DNA of 6,407 nt from contig JAEDEY010000102.1 in the NCBI GenBank assembly GCA_016293065.1, positions 1-6,407 on the forward strand, written 5' to 3'. This document shows, in pieces, positions 1 through 5,998 of this stretch (positions within the stretch are counted from its first letter, which is position 1; every line of letters starts with the position of its first letter). Source of the stretch: Bacteroidales bacterium (GTDB lineage Bacteria; Bacteroidota; Bacteroidia; Bacteroidales; UBA3663). The position numbers were made by a program, and so were the translations under genes. The notes under the pieces are model-generated. The model did no database searches. It was not told the origin of the DNA and saw nothing but the letters and a program-made list of their open reading frames with translations.

Positions 1-1142
1 GTGGATTCGGCGGCTTTCTTGGCTGATGCGTAGTTGTCGCGAGCCTTGGCTGCATTCCAATATGCTTGCTGAATCTCCTTGCCGAGGGTTTGGCGAGCCT
101 CTTCGAGCGCCCAGTTGTAGCTCTGGACACTGAGACGCGCCTGGCGCACACTATTGCGCGAAGAGAAGCGGTTGAAGATAGGGATGCTGAGCGAAAAACC
201 TACATACTCACTGCCATTGTCCTTAAGCTGTTTGCCGAACGACTTGTTGTAGTCGGAGTCGTAGAGATGGTAGTAGCTGTTTCTGTAGTAAGCAGTGAGC
301 GAAAGCGAAGGCATCATATAGCTGCGAGCCACCTTTTCGGAGTAACGGCTCTGTTCGAGGTTATATTTAGCAGCCATGATGGCAGGATGGGTCTCTACGG
401 CATAGGCAAAGACTGTCTCGGGCAGAGGCATATCGCCAAGCATGGACGTAGTGTCGAGTTCGATGACCGAGAACTTATCGGCATCGCAATCGAGGTTGAG
501 CGCCTGAATGAGGTCGAGACGCGCAATCATCTCATTGCCCTCGGCTTCAGTGAGCGAATGTTCGGACATTGCGACCTGAGCGCGGGCATTAGCCACCTCC
601 GACTCTGGCTGGCGACCAGTTTCGAACAAAGCCTCGGCCTTGGCAAGAGCATCGCGATCGAGGGCGAGCTGCTGACGCTGAATCTGGGTCAGACCCCTAT
701 AATATAGGGCATTGAGATAATAGCTTGCCACTGTGACAGTGATGTCTCGCTTTGCCTTTTCGAGATTCTCGGTAGCAGCCTTGAGCGAATAACGGTCGGC
801 CTTAATCTGGTTGGAGATACGGAAACCAGTGAAGACAGGTACCTGAGCTCCAATATCGAACGACGAGCTGGTTGAGGTCTGATCGACTGTCGAACCATCA
901 CGTCCTGTGCTTCGTCCGAAACCGAAACTCTGACCCAAAGTGGCGCTTACCGAAGGCAGGCGGCTAAAGCGAGAAGTCTCAAGGGCAATCTCGGCATTCT
1001 GTTCCTGGAGTTTTCGCTGTTCGATGCCGATATTATGGTCGATGGCATACTGCACGCAATCGTGGAGCGACATTGTCTGCTGTGCATGAGCCGAAGAAAG
1101 GCCGACGAAGCACAACGCAAGAATATAGAAATACTTTATCAT
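1..1142 (-). CDS. TolC/OEP-family outer-membrane efflux channel, C-terminus cut by window edge
   Basis: Outer-membrane exit duct of the tripartite pump encoded upstream. The frame is open from the ATG at 1142 to base 1, giving 380 codons with no stop; family members are usually about 420-480 residues, so roughly the last 50-100 are outside the window. Residues 1-20 form a Sec signal peptide (hydrophobic FYILALCFVGL, then AHA before QQ at 21). The two OEP repeats are visible: LPSVSATLG near 62 with VPVFTGF at 101, and MPSLSLTAYY near 277 with IPIFNRFSSRN at 320. These prolines mark the strand-to-helix transitions of the channel. Long Ala/Glu/Gln-rich helical stretches lie at 112-215 and 330-380. 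The gap to the adaptor gene is 15 nt. An in-frame ATG at 1148 (adding Met-Ile) is an equally possible start. Family assignment is firm; the substrate is unknown. Confidence 0.93.
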   Translation of the reverse strand, partial: MIKYFYILALCFVGLSSAHAQQTMSLHDCVQYAIDHNIGIEQRKLQEQNAEIALETSRFSRLPSVSATLGQSFGFGRSTGRDGSTVDQTSTSSSFDIGAQVPVFTGFRISNQIKADRYSLKAATENLEKAKRDITVTVASYYLNALYYRGLTQIQRQQLALDRDALAKAEALFETGRQPESEVANARAQVAMSEHSLTEAEGNEMIARLDLIQALNLDCDADKFSVIELDTTSMLGDMPLPETVFAYAVETHPAIMAAKYNLEQSRYSEKVARSYMMPSLSLTAYYRNSYYHLYDSDYNKSFGKQLKDNGSEYVGFSLSIPIFNRFSSRNSVRQARLSVQSYNWALEEARQTLGKEIQQAYWNAAKARDNYASAKKAAES

Positions 1143-1157
1143 AATCATTCATTTTTA

Positions 1158-2264
1158 TCACTCGGCCTTTTCGTTACCTCTCAGTTTCATATCCTCAGTG
1201 ACACCCTCAAGCACCTGTATATAGATGCCATCGCTCATGCCCACCTTGACAGGGATGCGTTCGAAAGACTGAGGAACGGCAGTCTCGTCGGAAGTGAGCT
1301 TATAGACGAAGGTGGAATCGTTGGAGAACTCGATGGCAGTTTCTTCTACTGAAAGAACATCAGAGACACGGTCGAGCACAATCTCAGCATTGGCACTATA
1401 GCCAGCTCGTACCACAATGCTATCGGGAATATTTGTAGCAGCAGCCTTGATTTCGAAAAGGACAGCACCATTGTTCTCGATGCCCTTTGGCGACACATAT
1501 TCGAGCACGGCAGGGAGCTTGACGCCCTGGATAGCTCCGATGGTGAGGGTGATGTCCATGCCGCTGTTGAGACGACCCACCTCTGTCTCATCGACCTTTC
1601 CACGGAAGATGATATCGCTCATATCGGCAACAGTGGCAATGGTAGTACCGTCGCTATAGTTGCTGGCATTGACCACGGTAGTACCCTTCTTGACAGGGAT
1701 ATCGAGTATTCGTCCACTGACGGTGCTGGTCACTATTGTAGTATTGATCTTGCCCGAACGCTTGCTGATACCGCTGGTGACGATGTCGAGAGCATCCTGA
1801 GCCGACTGTGCCGACTCGCGAGCCTTTTCGAGAGTGTTCTTTGCTTTCTCATACTCCTCCTTGGCAATCACTCCCTTATTGAAGAGCACTTCAGTGCGAG
1901 CAAACTCCTTTTCGGTTTCCTCAAGAGTGAGCTGAGAAGTGCGCACATTGCTCTGTGCACTGCTGAGCTGAGCCATATCAGGGATGACCTGGATCTTTGC
2001 GATAGGGTCGCCAGTATAGACGAAATCGCCTGGTTCGCGATAGAGTTCGGTCACGATACCCTGGATCTGAGGCTTGAGGTTAACCTCATCGCGAGGCTCG
2101 ACCTTACCATTGGCAATAGTCTTCTTCTCGAGGGTTCGGACAGCAGGAGTGAGACAGTCATAGACCTTCTCGACTGGTTGCGACTGCTTCCAGAGGAAAT
2201 AGAAAGTGTAAAGAACCAATACGGCAACCAATGCCCATGCAACTCGCTTAATAATCTTTTTCAT
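1158..2264 (-). CDS. MacA/HlyD-type periplasmic adaptor (membrane fusion protein) of the ABC efflux pump
   Basis: 368-residue adaptor linking the inner-membrane permeases to the TolC-like channel. Residues 8-25 form one hydrophobic N-terminal segment (ALVAVLVLYTFYFLW) after KKIIKR. There is no lipobox, so it is probably anchored by a transmembrane helix rather than lipidated. Domains in order: first lipoyl half at about 50-93 (ANGKVEPRDEVNLKP, then PGDFVYTGDPIAKI); an alpha-helical coiled-coil hairpin at about 98-163, rich in Glu/Lys/Ala/Gln; second lipoyl half at about 174-213 (VSGRILDIPVKKGTTV); beta-barrel at about 217-298 (VDETEVGRLNSGMDI); membrane-proximal domain at about 299-365. The hairpin is short, as in MacA-type adaptors that meet TolC tip to tip. 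It starts 50 nt after the second permease and ends 15 nt before the channel gene. The ATG at 2264 is the only sensible start for the membrane segment. Confidence 0.93.
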   Translation of the reverse strand: MKKIIKRVAWALVAVLVLYTFYFLWKQSQPVEKVYDCLTPAVRTLEKKTIANGKVEPRDEVNLKPQIQGIVTELYREPGDFVYTGDPIAKIQVIPDMAQLSSAQSNVRTSQLTLEETEKEFARTEVLFNKGVIAKEEYEKAKNTLEKARESAQSAQDALDIVTSGISKRSGKINTTIVTSTVSGRILDIPVKKGTTVVNASNYSDGTTIATVADMSDIIFRGKVDETEVGRLNSGMDITLTIGAIQGVKLPAVLEYVSPKGIENNGAVLFEIKAAATNIPDSIVVRAGYSANAEIVLDRVSDVLSVEETAIEFSNDSTFVYKLTSDETAVPQSFERIPVKVGMSDGIYIQVLEGVTEDMKLRGNEKAE

Positions 2265-2282
2265 AAGTCTTTATGTTGTTTT

Positions 2283-2295
2283 GTGGCAATGCCAC
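2283..2295 (-). repeat. Small inverted repeat in the permease-adaptor gap
   Basis: The sequence GTGGCAATGCCAC can form a 5-bp stem with a 3-nt loop in the mRNA, within the 50-nt gap between the second permease and the adaptor, 18 nt before the adaptor ATG. No U-run follows it in the transcribed direction (the next bases are AAAACAAC), so it is not a Rho-independent terminator. It could be an mRNA stability or translation-tuning hairpin, or chance. Confidence 0.35.
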
Positions 2296-2314
2296 GATGT
2301 TTTATTATTCTGTT

Positions 2315-3586
2315 TTATTCATCTCTCAAAGCATCGATTGCCTTGATTTTCATTGCTCTGTTGGCTGGCATCCATCCAGCGACAAGTCCGCCTATGATGA
2401 GGATGATGAGAGCCACCACTGCTATTGTAAACGGAATCTGCGGATTGTCGAAGCCCTGGAACTCGGTGCCACTGCCATTTTCAATGGTCGAAGAGCCCTT
2501 GGTGACGATGCTTATGGCTTGCAAGATCCAGACTCCAAGCGTGAGACCCGCAATGCCTGCAGTCACCGTGATAACGATGCTCTCGGACATTATCTGGGTG
2601 AGGATGGTGCGAGGTGTAGCACCGATAGCTCGTCGGATGCCTATCTCCTGCGTGCGCTCCTTGACCGTCACAAGCATGATGTTCGAAACGCCGATCAAGC
2701 CAGCTAAGAGCGTTCCTGCACCGATGATCCAGATGAGGATGTAGATGCCGAGGAAGAGAAGGTCGAACATCTCGATGATCTCGGCAAGGTTGAAGTATTG
2801 GATAGCCATGGTGTCGTCGGGATGAGCATAGTGGATTTCCTTGACGACTCGGAGAATCTTGTCCTCCCACTCCTGAGCAGGGGCATCATCCTTGAGCGTT
2901 ACGATCAGTGCGTGGATCATATCACCTTGTCCGTAGGTGTTCTGACCCGTTGTGAGCGGGATATGGATCGACTCATTGACCCCAGCTCCGAGATTAATCA
3001 TACCCGAACTTTCTCGCACAACACCTACAATAGTATAATACAGCTCGCCTGCCTTGATGAGCTTGCCACAAGGGTCGCCACCGCGCTTGAAGAGCGAGCG
3101 ATAGACCTGATAACCAATGACACAGACCTTACGCTGCTCACGCACATCCATCTCGTTGAGGTATCGGCCAAAGAGCTGCTTCTGGGGGATACACTGGAAA
3201 TAGCCCTTGTGAGTGCCCACAACCGAGAAATCCTCTGAAGCATCTTCATAAGCACAACGGAAACTGCCAAAGTTGTTGAGCGGCACGATGCGCTCAGTGA
3301 TATTGCTGAAACGGCTCTGCAGGATGTCGATGTCTCGGTTTTCTAGCATGATGCTTCGTCCCTTGGAATAGCCCTTGTAAGCCATCGAGGTGGTTCCTCC
3401 GAAGAAGAAGACACTGTTGGCAGGGATGGATTTGAGGGCAGCGACGATACCATTGTTGAAGCCGAAGCCCATACCGACGAGGATCACGAGCATGAGCATG
3501 CCCCAGAAGATACCGAAGGCCGTCATGATTGATCGCCATTTGCTGCGTCGGATTGTCTGATATATTTCTGACCAAAGTTCTCTCAT
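2315..3586 (-). CDS. MacB/FtsX-type ABC transporter permease (second of a pair)
   Basis: 423-residue inner-membrane subunit of a type VII (MacB-like) ABC transporter with no fused ATPase domain. Topology reads as TM1 at about 20-40, a large periplasmic MacB_PCD domain at about 41-275, TM2 at about 276-304, TM3 at about 334-360 and TM4 at about 385-405. The cytoplasmic FtsX/MacB signature is at 299-326 (GVSNIMLVTVKERTQEIG, then IRRAIGATPR) and is expected to contact the ATPase. The C-terminus has the family ending PANRAMKIKAIDALRDE. The ATG overlaps the stop of the preceding permease by four bases (ATGA), indicating translational coupling and probably similar dosage. It is clearly a diverged paralogue of that neighbour. 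All four of its cysteines (111, 132, 155, 173) lie in the periplasmic domain. Probably a heterodimer partner; separate homodimers cannot be excluded. Confidence 0.94.
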   Translation of the reverse strand: MRELWSEIYQTIRRSKWRSIMTAFGIFWGMLMLVILVGMGFGFNNGIVAALKSIPANSVFFFGGTTSMAYKGYSKGRSIMLENRDIDILQSRFSNITERIVPLNNFGSFRCAYEDASEDFSVVGTHKGYFQCIPQKQLFGRYLNEMDVREQRKVCVIGYQVYRSLFKRGGDPCGKLIKAGELYYTIVGVVRESSGMINLGAGVNESIHIPLTTGQNTYGQGDMIHALIVTLKDDAPAQEWEDKILRVVKEIHYAHPDDTMAIQYFNLAEIIEMFDLLFLGIYILIWIIGAGTLLAGLIGVSNIMLVTVKERTQEIGIRRAIGATPRTILTQIMSESIVITVTAGIAGLTLGVWILQAISIVTKGSSTIENGSGTEFQGFDNPQIPFTIAVVALIILIIGGLVAGWMPANRAMKIKAIDALRDE

Positions 3587-4824
3587 AATGCTGCAAGTGC
3601 TTCTACAGGTTTAATACTAACGGCTCGCTTGGCAGGGATGTAACCGGCAATGAGGCCTGCGATGATCATAGTGATATTGGCAGCAATGACCACGCTGAGA
3701 TCGACCTGCGGATCGGCAAAGACCTGTTCCGCCTGCGGGTAGATTGAATAGGTGACTATGGTAACGACGCGCACCAGCACCATGCCGAATATCATGCCCA
3801 CATAGCCAAAGAGCATCGTGATTCCGATCGATTCAAAAAGCACGAGCGAAAGGATCGACCGTGGAGTGGCACCTATTGCCTTACGGATGCCGAACTCACG
3901 AGTTCTTTCGCGCACTGTGATGAGCATGATGTTCGAAACACCCACGATTCCTGCGATGAGCGAAGCAATGCCAATGAGCCAGATGAACGACTCAAGGGCG
4001 CGTGTCACAGTCACATTTTGCAAATAGTTGGCATAGGAGTTGTTGACCCACACTGCATTTCGGTCGTTTTTTGCGAACATACGGTAGTCAGCAAGCGTCT
4101 CGACGATACGCTCGTCGAATGCCTCATTCTCCTTGACTGTCTGCAGCTGATTGGTTAGCAAGGTAATGTTGCGATACAAACCCTCGGGGTTATAGATCAT
4201 GTTGACCGTGGTGATAGGCGCATAGAGCGGATAACTTGCGCCCTGAGTGGCATTCTTGATCACTCCGACAATCTGGAATGGAATCTCTCCTACATTCACC
4301 ATCTCCCCTATGAAACCATCGTCACGATGGAAGAGGTCCTTGGCTGTCTTCTGGTCGATGAGCACGACCTTGCGTGCCTCGCGCATGTCCAATTCGTTGA
4401 GCTGACGGCCCTCGATAAGCTTGGCATTCATTGCCGTCAGGAAGTCGGTGCGCTGGCCAGTGAGCGAAGTACTCATGCTGAACTCGCCATGCGACACGAG
4501 AGCGCCCACGCTTACCGAAGGAATAGCGTCGATAATCTCGGCATTGAACTCAGCCATCAGAATCTGGCGGTCGTTTTCGTTCATCTTGACCTGTCGATAC
4601 TGAGGCAAACCTCCATAAGGAAGAGTCGTCCAGCCAGGAGTGACGCGAATCCTGTTGACCGAATCCGAGGCAAAGTTCTTCTGCATTGCGTTGAACAAAC
4701 CGTCGCCCGCACTGAGCAGGACTATCAGCAGGAAGATGCCCCAGGCGATCGAGAAGCCGGTGAGCGCAATCCTCAGTTTATTTCGAGACATCGACTCGTA
4801 TATCTCGGTCAATAAGTCCATCAT
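3583..4824 (-). CDS. MacB/FtsX-type ABC transporter permease (first of a pair)
   Basis: 413-residue permease with the same plan as the gene after it: TM1 at about 21-41, periplasmic MacB_PCD domain at about 42-275, TM2 at about 277-301, TM3 at about 325-354, TM4 at about 375-397. The signature GVSNIMLITVRERTREFG, then IRKAIGATPR, lies at about 295-322, and the ending is PAKRAVSIKPVEALAAL. The start is set at 4824. A GAAGGA motif sits 9 nt upstream and the product then begins MMDLLTEIYESMSRNK, matching the short N-terminus normal in this family. The frame also has an ATG at 4857, which would add 11 residues without family resemblance and enlarge the overlap with the ATPase gene to 80 nt; the second ATG at 4821 is also possible. 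With the chosen start it overlaps the ATPase gene by 47 nt in another frame. The protein has no cysteine. Confidence 0.93.
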   Translation of the reverse strand: MMDLLTEIYESMSRNKLRIALTGFSIAWGIFLLIVLLSAGDGLFNAMQKNFASDSVNRIRVTPGWTTLPYGGLPQYRQVKMNENDRQILMAEFNAEIIDAIPSVSVGALVSHGEFSMSTSLTGQRTDFLTAMNAKLIEGRQLNELDMREARKVVLIDQKTAKDLFHRDDGFIGEMVNVGEIPFQIVGVIKNATQGASYPLYAPITTVNMIYNPEGLYRNITLLTNQLQTVKENEAFDERIVETLADYRMFAKNDRNAVWVNNSYANYLQNVTVTRALESFIWLIGIASLIAGIVGVSNIMLITVRERTREFGIRKAIGATPRSILSLVLFESIGITMLFGYVGMIFGMVLVRVVTIVTYSIYPQAEQVFADPQVDLSVVIAANITMIIAGLIAGYIPAKRAVSIKPVEALAAL

Positions 4825-5464
4825 GAATGTGAATCCTTCTATCTGTTTGGTTTGCAATATCCTGTTCGTGAGTCACGATCACTACAGTCATGTTCTGTTC
4901 ACGGTTGACGCGACGGAGAATATCCATCACCTCCTGAGTGGTCTTTGAGTCGAGCGCACCCGTCGGCTCGTCGGCAAGGATGATTTTTGGCTGAGCGATG
5001 AGCGCACGTGCAATGGCCACTCGCTGCTTCTGTCCACCCGACATCTCGTTAGGGAAATGGTCGGCCCATTCGCGCAATCCCATGAGATCGAGATATTCGA
5101 GAGCCATGGCTTCGCGCTTGCGTCGTGACACACCTTTATAATACAGAGGCAGAGCCACATTCTCCATAGCCGTCTTGAAGCCGATGAGATTGAAGCTCTG
5201 GAAGACAAAACCAATGAGCTCATTGCGGAGCTTGGCCGCACGAGTCTCACTCAAGTTCTTGATGTGTGTTCCAGCCAGGTAATAGTCACCCTCGTCATAG
5301 CTGTCGAGAATGCCGATAATGTTCAAGAGGGTTGACTTACCCGAACCAGAGGCACCCATGATACTTACCAGCTCGCCATTCTCGATGTGCAGGTCAACGC
5401 CCTTGAGCACATGCAGAGGAGTTGCCGACTGGTAAGTCTTATGGATTCCTGTCAATTTAATCAT
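4778..5464 (-). CDS. ABC transporter ATP-binding protein, MacB/LolD type
   Basis: 228-residue cytoplasmic ATPase that energises the two permeases encoded immediately downstream. All nucleotide-binding elements are intact: A-loop Tyr11; Walker A GASGSGKST at 37-45; Q-loop Gln89 in FVFQSFNL; signature MSGGQKQRVAIARAL at 141-155; Walker B IILADEPTG at 161-169; D-loop LD at 171-172; H-loop His199 in VTHE. The FVFQSFNLI segment and the ADEPTGALD form are typical of the MacB/LolD/FtsE class. Met serves in place of Leu in the signature, which is common in this class. Length is normal for a stand-alone ATPase, whereas E. coli MacB carries this domain fused to its permease. It starts 14 nt after the YbjQ gene, and its last 15 codons plus stop overlap the next gene. 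No sign of inactivation. Confidence 0.96.
   Translation of the reverse strand: MIKLTGIHKTYQSATPLHVLKGVDLHIENGELVSIMGASGSGKSTLLNIIGILDSYDEGDYYLAGTHIKNLSETRAAKLRNELIGFVFQSFNLIGFKTAMENVALPLYYKGVSRRKREAMALEYLDLMGLREWADHFPNEMSGGQKQRVAIARALIAQPKIILADEPTGALDSKTTQEVMDILRRVNREQNMTVVIVTHEQDIANQTDRRIHIHDGLIDRDIRVDVSK
4834..4839 (-). promoter_or_regulatory. Shine-Dalgarno-like site for the first permease
   Basis: GAAGGA on the minus strand, 9 nt before the ATG at 4824 and inside the ATPase coding region. It decides the start of the permease gene. Most other genes in this operon lack such a motif, as is usual in Bacteroidota. Confidence 0.5.
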
Positions 5465-5478
5465 TTTTCCCTATTTAT

Positions 5479-5793
5479 TTAATCAATTGTAACTGCTGTT
5501 CCTGTTGCCGACACCATGATCATCGACTCTCCTATTGTCTCGTAGTCGATGTCGATGCCGACCACAGCATTGGCTCCCATGCGAGCTGCACGATCCTCCA
5601 ATTCCCTCAGAGCATTGGCGCGTCCTTCGATCAATACGGATTCGTAGCTGCCCGATCGTCCGCCCACTACATCGCGAATCGAAGCCAAGAGGTCGCGCAC
5701 GATGTTTGTTCCGAAAATAACTTCTCCATTCACGATTCCCTTATATGAGAGAATCTTGTGTCCCTCGATTGTTGGGGTTGTTGTAAGTAACAT
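5479..5793 (-). CDS. YbjQ/UPF0145 family protein (putative heavy-metal-binding domain)
   Basis: 104-residue small protein with the full signature of the YbjQ_1/UPF0145 family: N-terminal TTTPTIEG at 4-11, GIVNGEVIFGTNIVRDLLAS at 19-38, IRDVVGGRSGSYE at 39-51, then a helix with ALRELEDRAARMGANAVVGIDIDYE and a C-terminal MIMVSATGTAV strand. The family is labelled heavy-metal binding from its fold, but its biochemical role is not settled; there are no Cys or His clusters here (only His12). The start is taken at the ATG at 5793, which fits the family N-terminus; an upstream in-frame TTG at 5802 would add three residues. No signal peptide, so cytosolic. It lies 14 nt before the ATPase gene, so it is co-transcribed with the pump. 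Its role in efflux is unknown: accessory, sensor and bystander are all possible. Confidence 0.93.
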   Translation of the reverse strand: MLLTTTPTIEGHKILSYKGIVNGEVIFGTNIVRDLLASIRDVVGGRSGSYESVLIEGRANALRELEDRAARMGANAVVGIDIDYETIGESMIMVSATGTAVTID

Positions 5794-5814
5794 ATATTCC
5801 AAATTATTAAGTTG

Positions 5815-5889
5815 TTAATCAATTCTTTCAGTTTGCAGTTTAGGCTTATGGATTCTTGGCTTTAGCATCAATCTCCTTAATCCAAACAT
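5815..5889 (-). CDS. Possible 24-codon basic mini-gene or leader peptide
   Basis: Small open frame in the regulator-YbjQ gap. It starts at the ATG at 5889, preceded by GAAGGA with a 9-nt spacer, the same motif and spacing used by the first permease. The peptide reads MFGLRRLMLKPR then IHKPKLQTERID and stops 21 nt before the YbjQ ATG. It has seven Lys/Arg and two acidic residues. A second in-frame ATG at 5868 has its own AAGGAG four bases upstream and would give a 17-residue product. No homologue is recognised. Length alone makes it weak; the ribosome-binding sites, position and overlap with the inverted repeat are the reasons to list it. It could be a leader peptide, a small protein or chance. 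Confidence 0.25.
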   Translation of the reverse strand: MFGLRRLMLKPRIHKPKLQTERID

Positions 5890-5962
5890 CTTGTTATTTC
5901 CTTCGATTCTTGTCCTATTCCTACATTCATCATCAACAAGCCTCGATCCATAAACCCTAAAC
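5838..5962 (-). repeat. Long imperfect inverted repeat / potential RNA stem-loop in the leader
   Basis: The arms are 5838-5853 (GTTTAGGCTTATGGAT on the plus strand) and the reverse complement at 5947-5962 (plus-strand TCCATAAACCCTAAAC). In the transcript they pair as 7 bp, one G-U wobble beside a single bulged G, then 8 bp. A further 5-bp block, GGCTT at 5858-5862 with AAGCC at 5938-5942, continues the helix after a small internal loop. No U-tract follows, so this is not a simple terminator. The loop contains the candidate mini-gene's ribosome-binding site and start. Confidence 0.6.
5913..5921 (-). promoter_or_regulatory. Speculative operator-like repeat GGAATAGGA, copy in the leader
   Basis: The minus-strand 9-mer GGAATAGGA occurs here and again at 6391-6399 upstream of the regulator gene. 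A related word, ATTTGGAATA, occurs at 5795-5804 and 6394-6403. Repeats of one word in the two non-coding stretches flanking a repressor gene could be binding sites, but no clear palindrome is seen and chance is possible. Confidence 0.15.
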
Positions 5963-5971
5963 CTTAAACCT
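5951..5971. repeat. Three tandem TAAACCY heptamers
   Basis: TAAACCC, TAAACCT and TAAACCT follow one another exactly. On the transcribed strand this reads AGGTTTA, AGGTTTA, GGGTTTA. A degenerate inverted counterpart (AGTTTGC, AGTTTAG) lies at about 5830-5843. The block overlaps the right arm of the inverted repeat and probably contributes to it. Confidence 0.6.
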
Positions 5972-5998
5972 TTGTTTGCCTATTAGACGCAACGACAT

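Noticed and set aside
66..707. 213-codon open frame on the plus strand
   Set aside because: It lies antisense to the TolC-family gene, whose minus-strand frame has a signal peptide and both OEP repeats. The plus-strand product resembles no family; it is a by-product of codon bias (frequent CTC, TCG and GAG codons).
2178..2744. 188-codon plus-strand frame, with other plus-strand frames opposite the permeases and ATPase (for example 2273-2707, 2798-3238, 4327-4815, 4640-4948)
   Set aside because: They are antisense to conserved permease, adaptor and ATPase coding sequence and show no recognisable domains or start signals.
4825..4857. Upstream in-frame ATG at 4857 for the first permease
   Set aside because: The 11 extra residues do not look like the family N-terminus, the overlap with the ATPase gene would grow to 80 nt, and a well-placed GAAGGA supports the ATG at 4824.
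5479..5824. 10-nt direct repeat TTAATCAATT at 5479-5488 and 5815-5824
   Set aside because: One copy is the coding end and stop of the YbjQ gene (Ile-Asp-stop). A/T-rich 10-mers recur by chance, and there are no other signs of an attachment site or target duplication.
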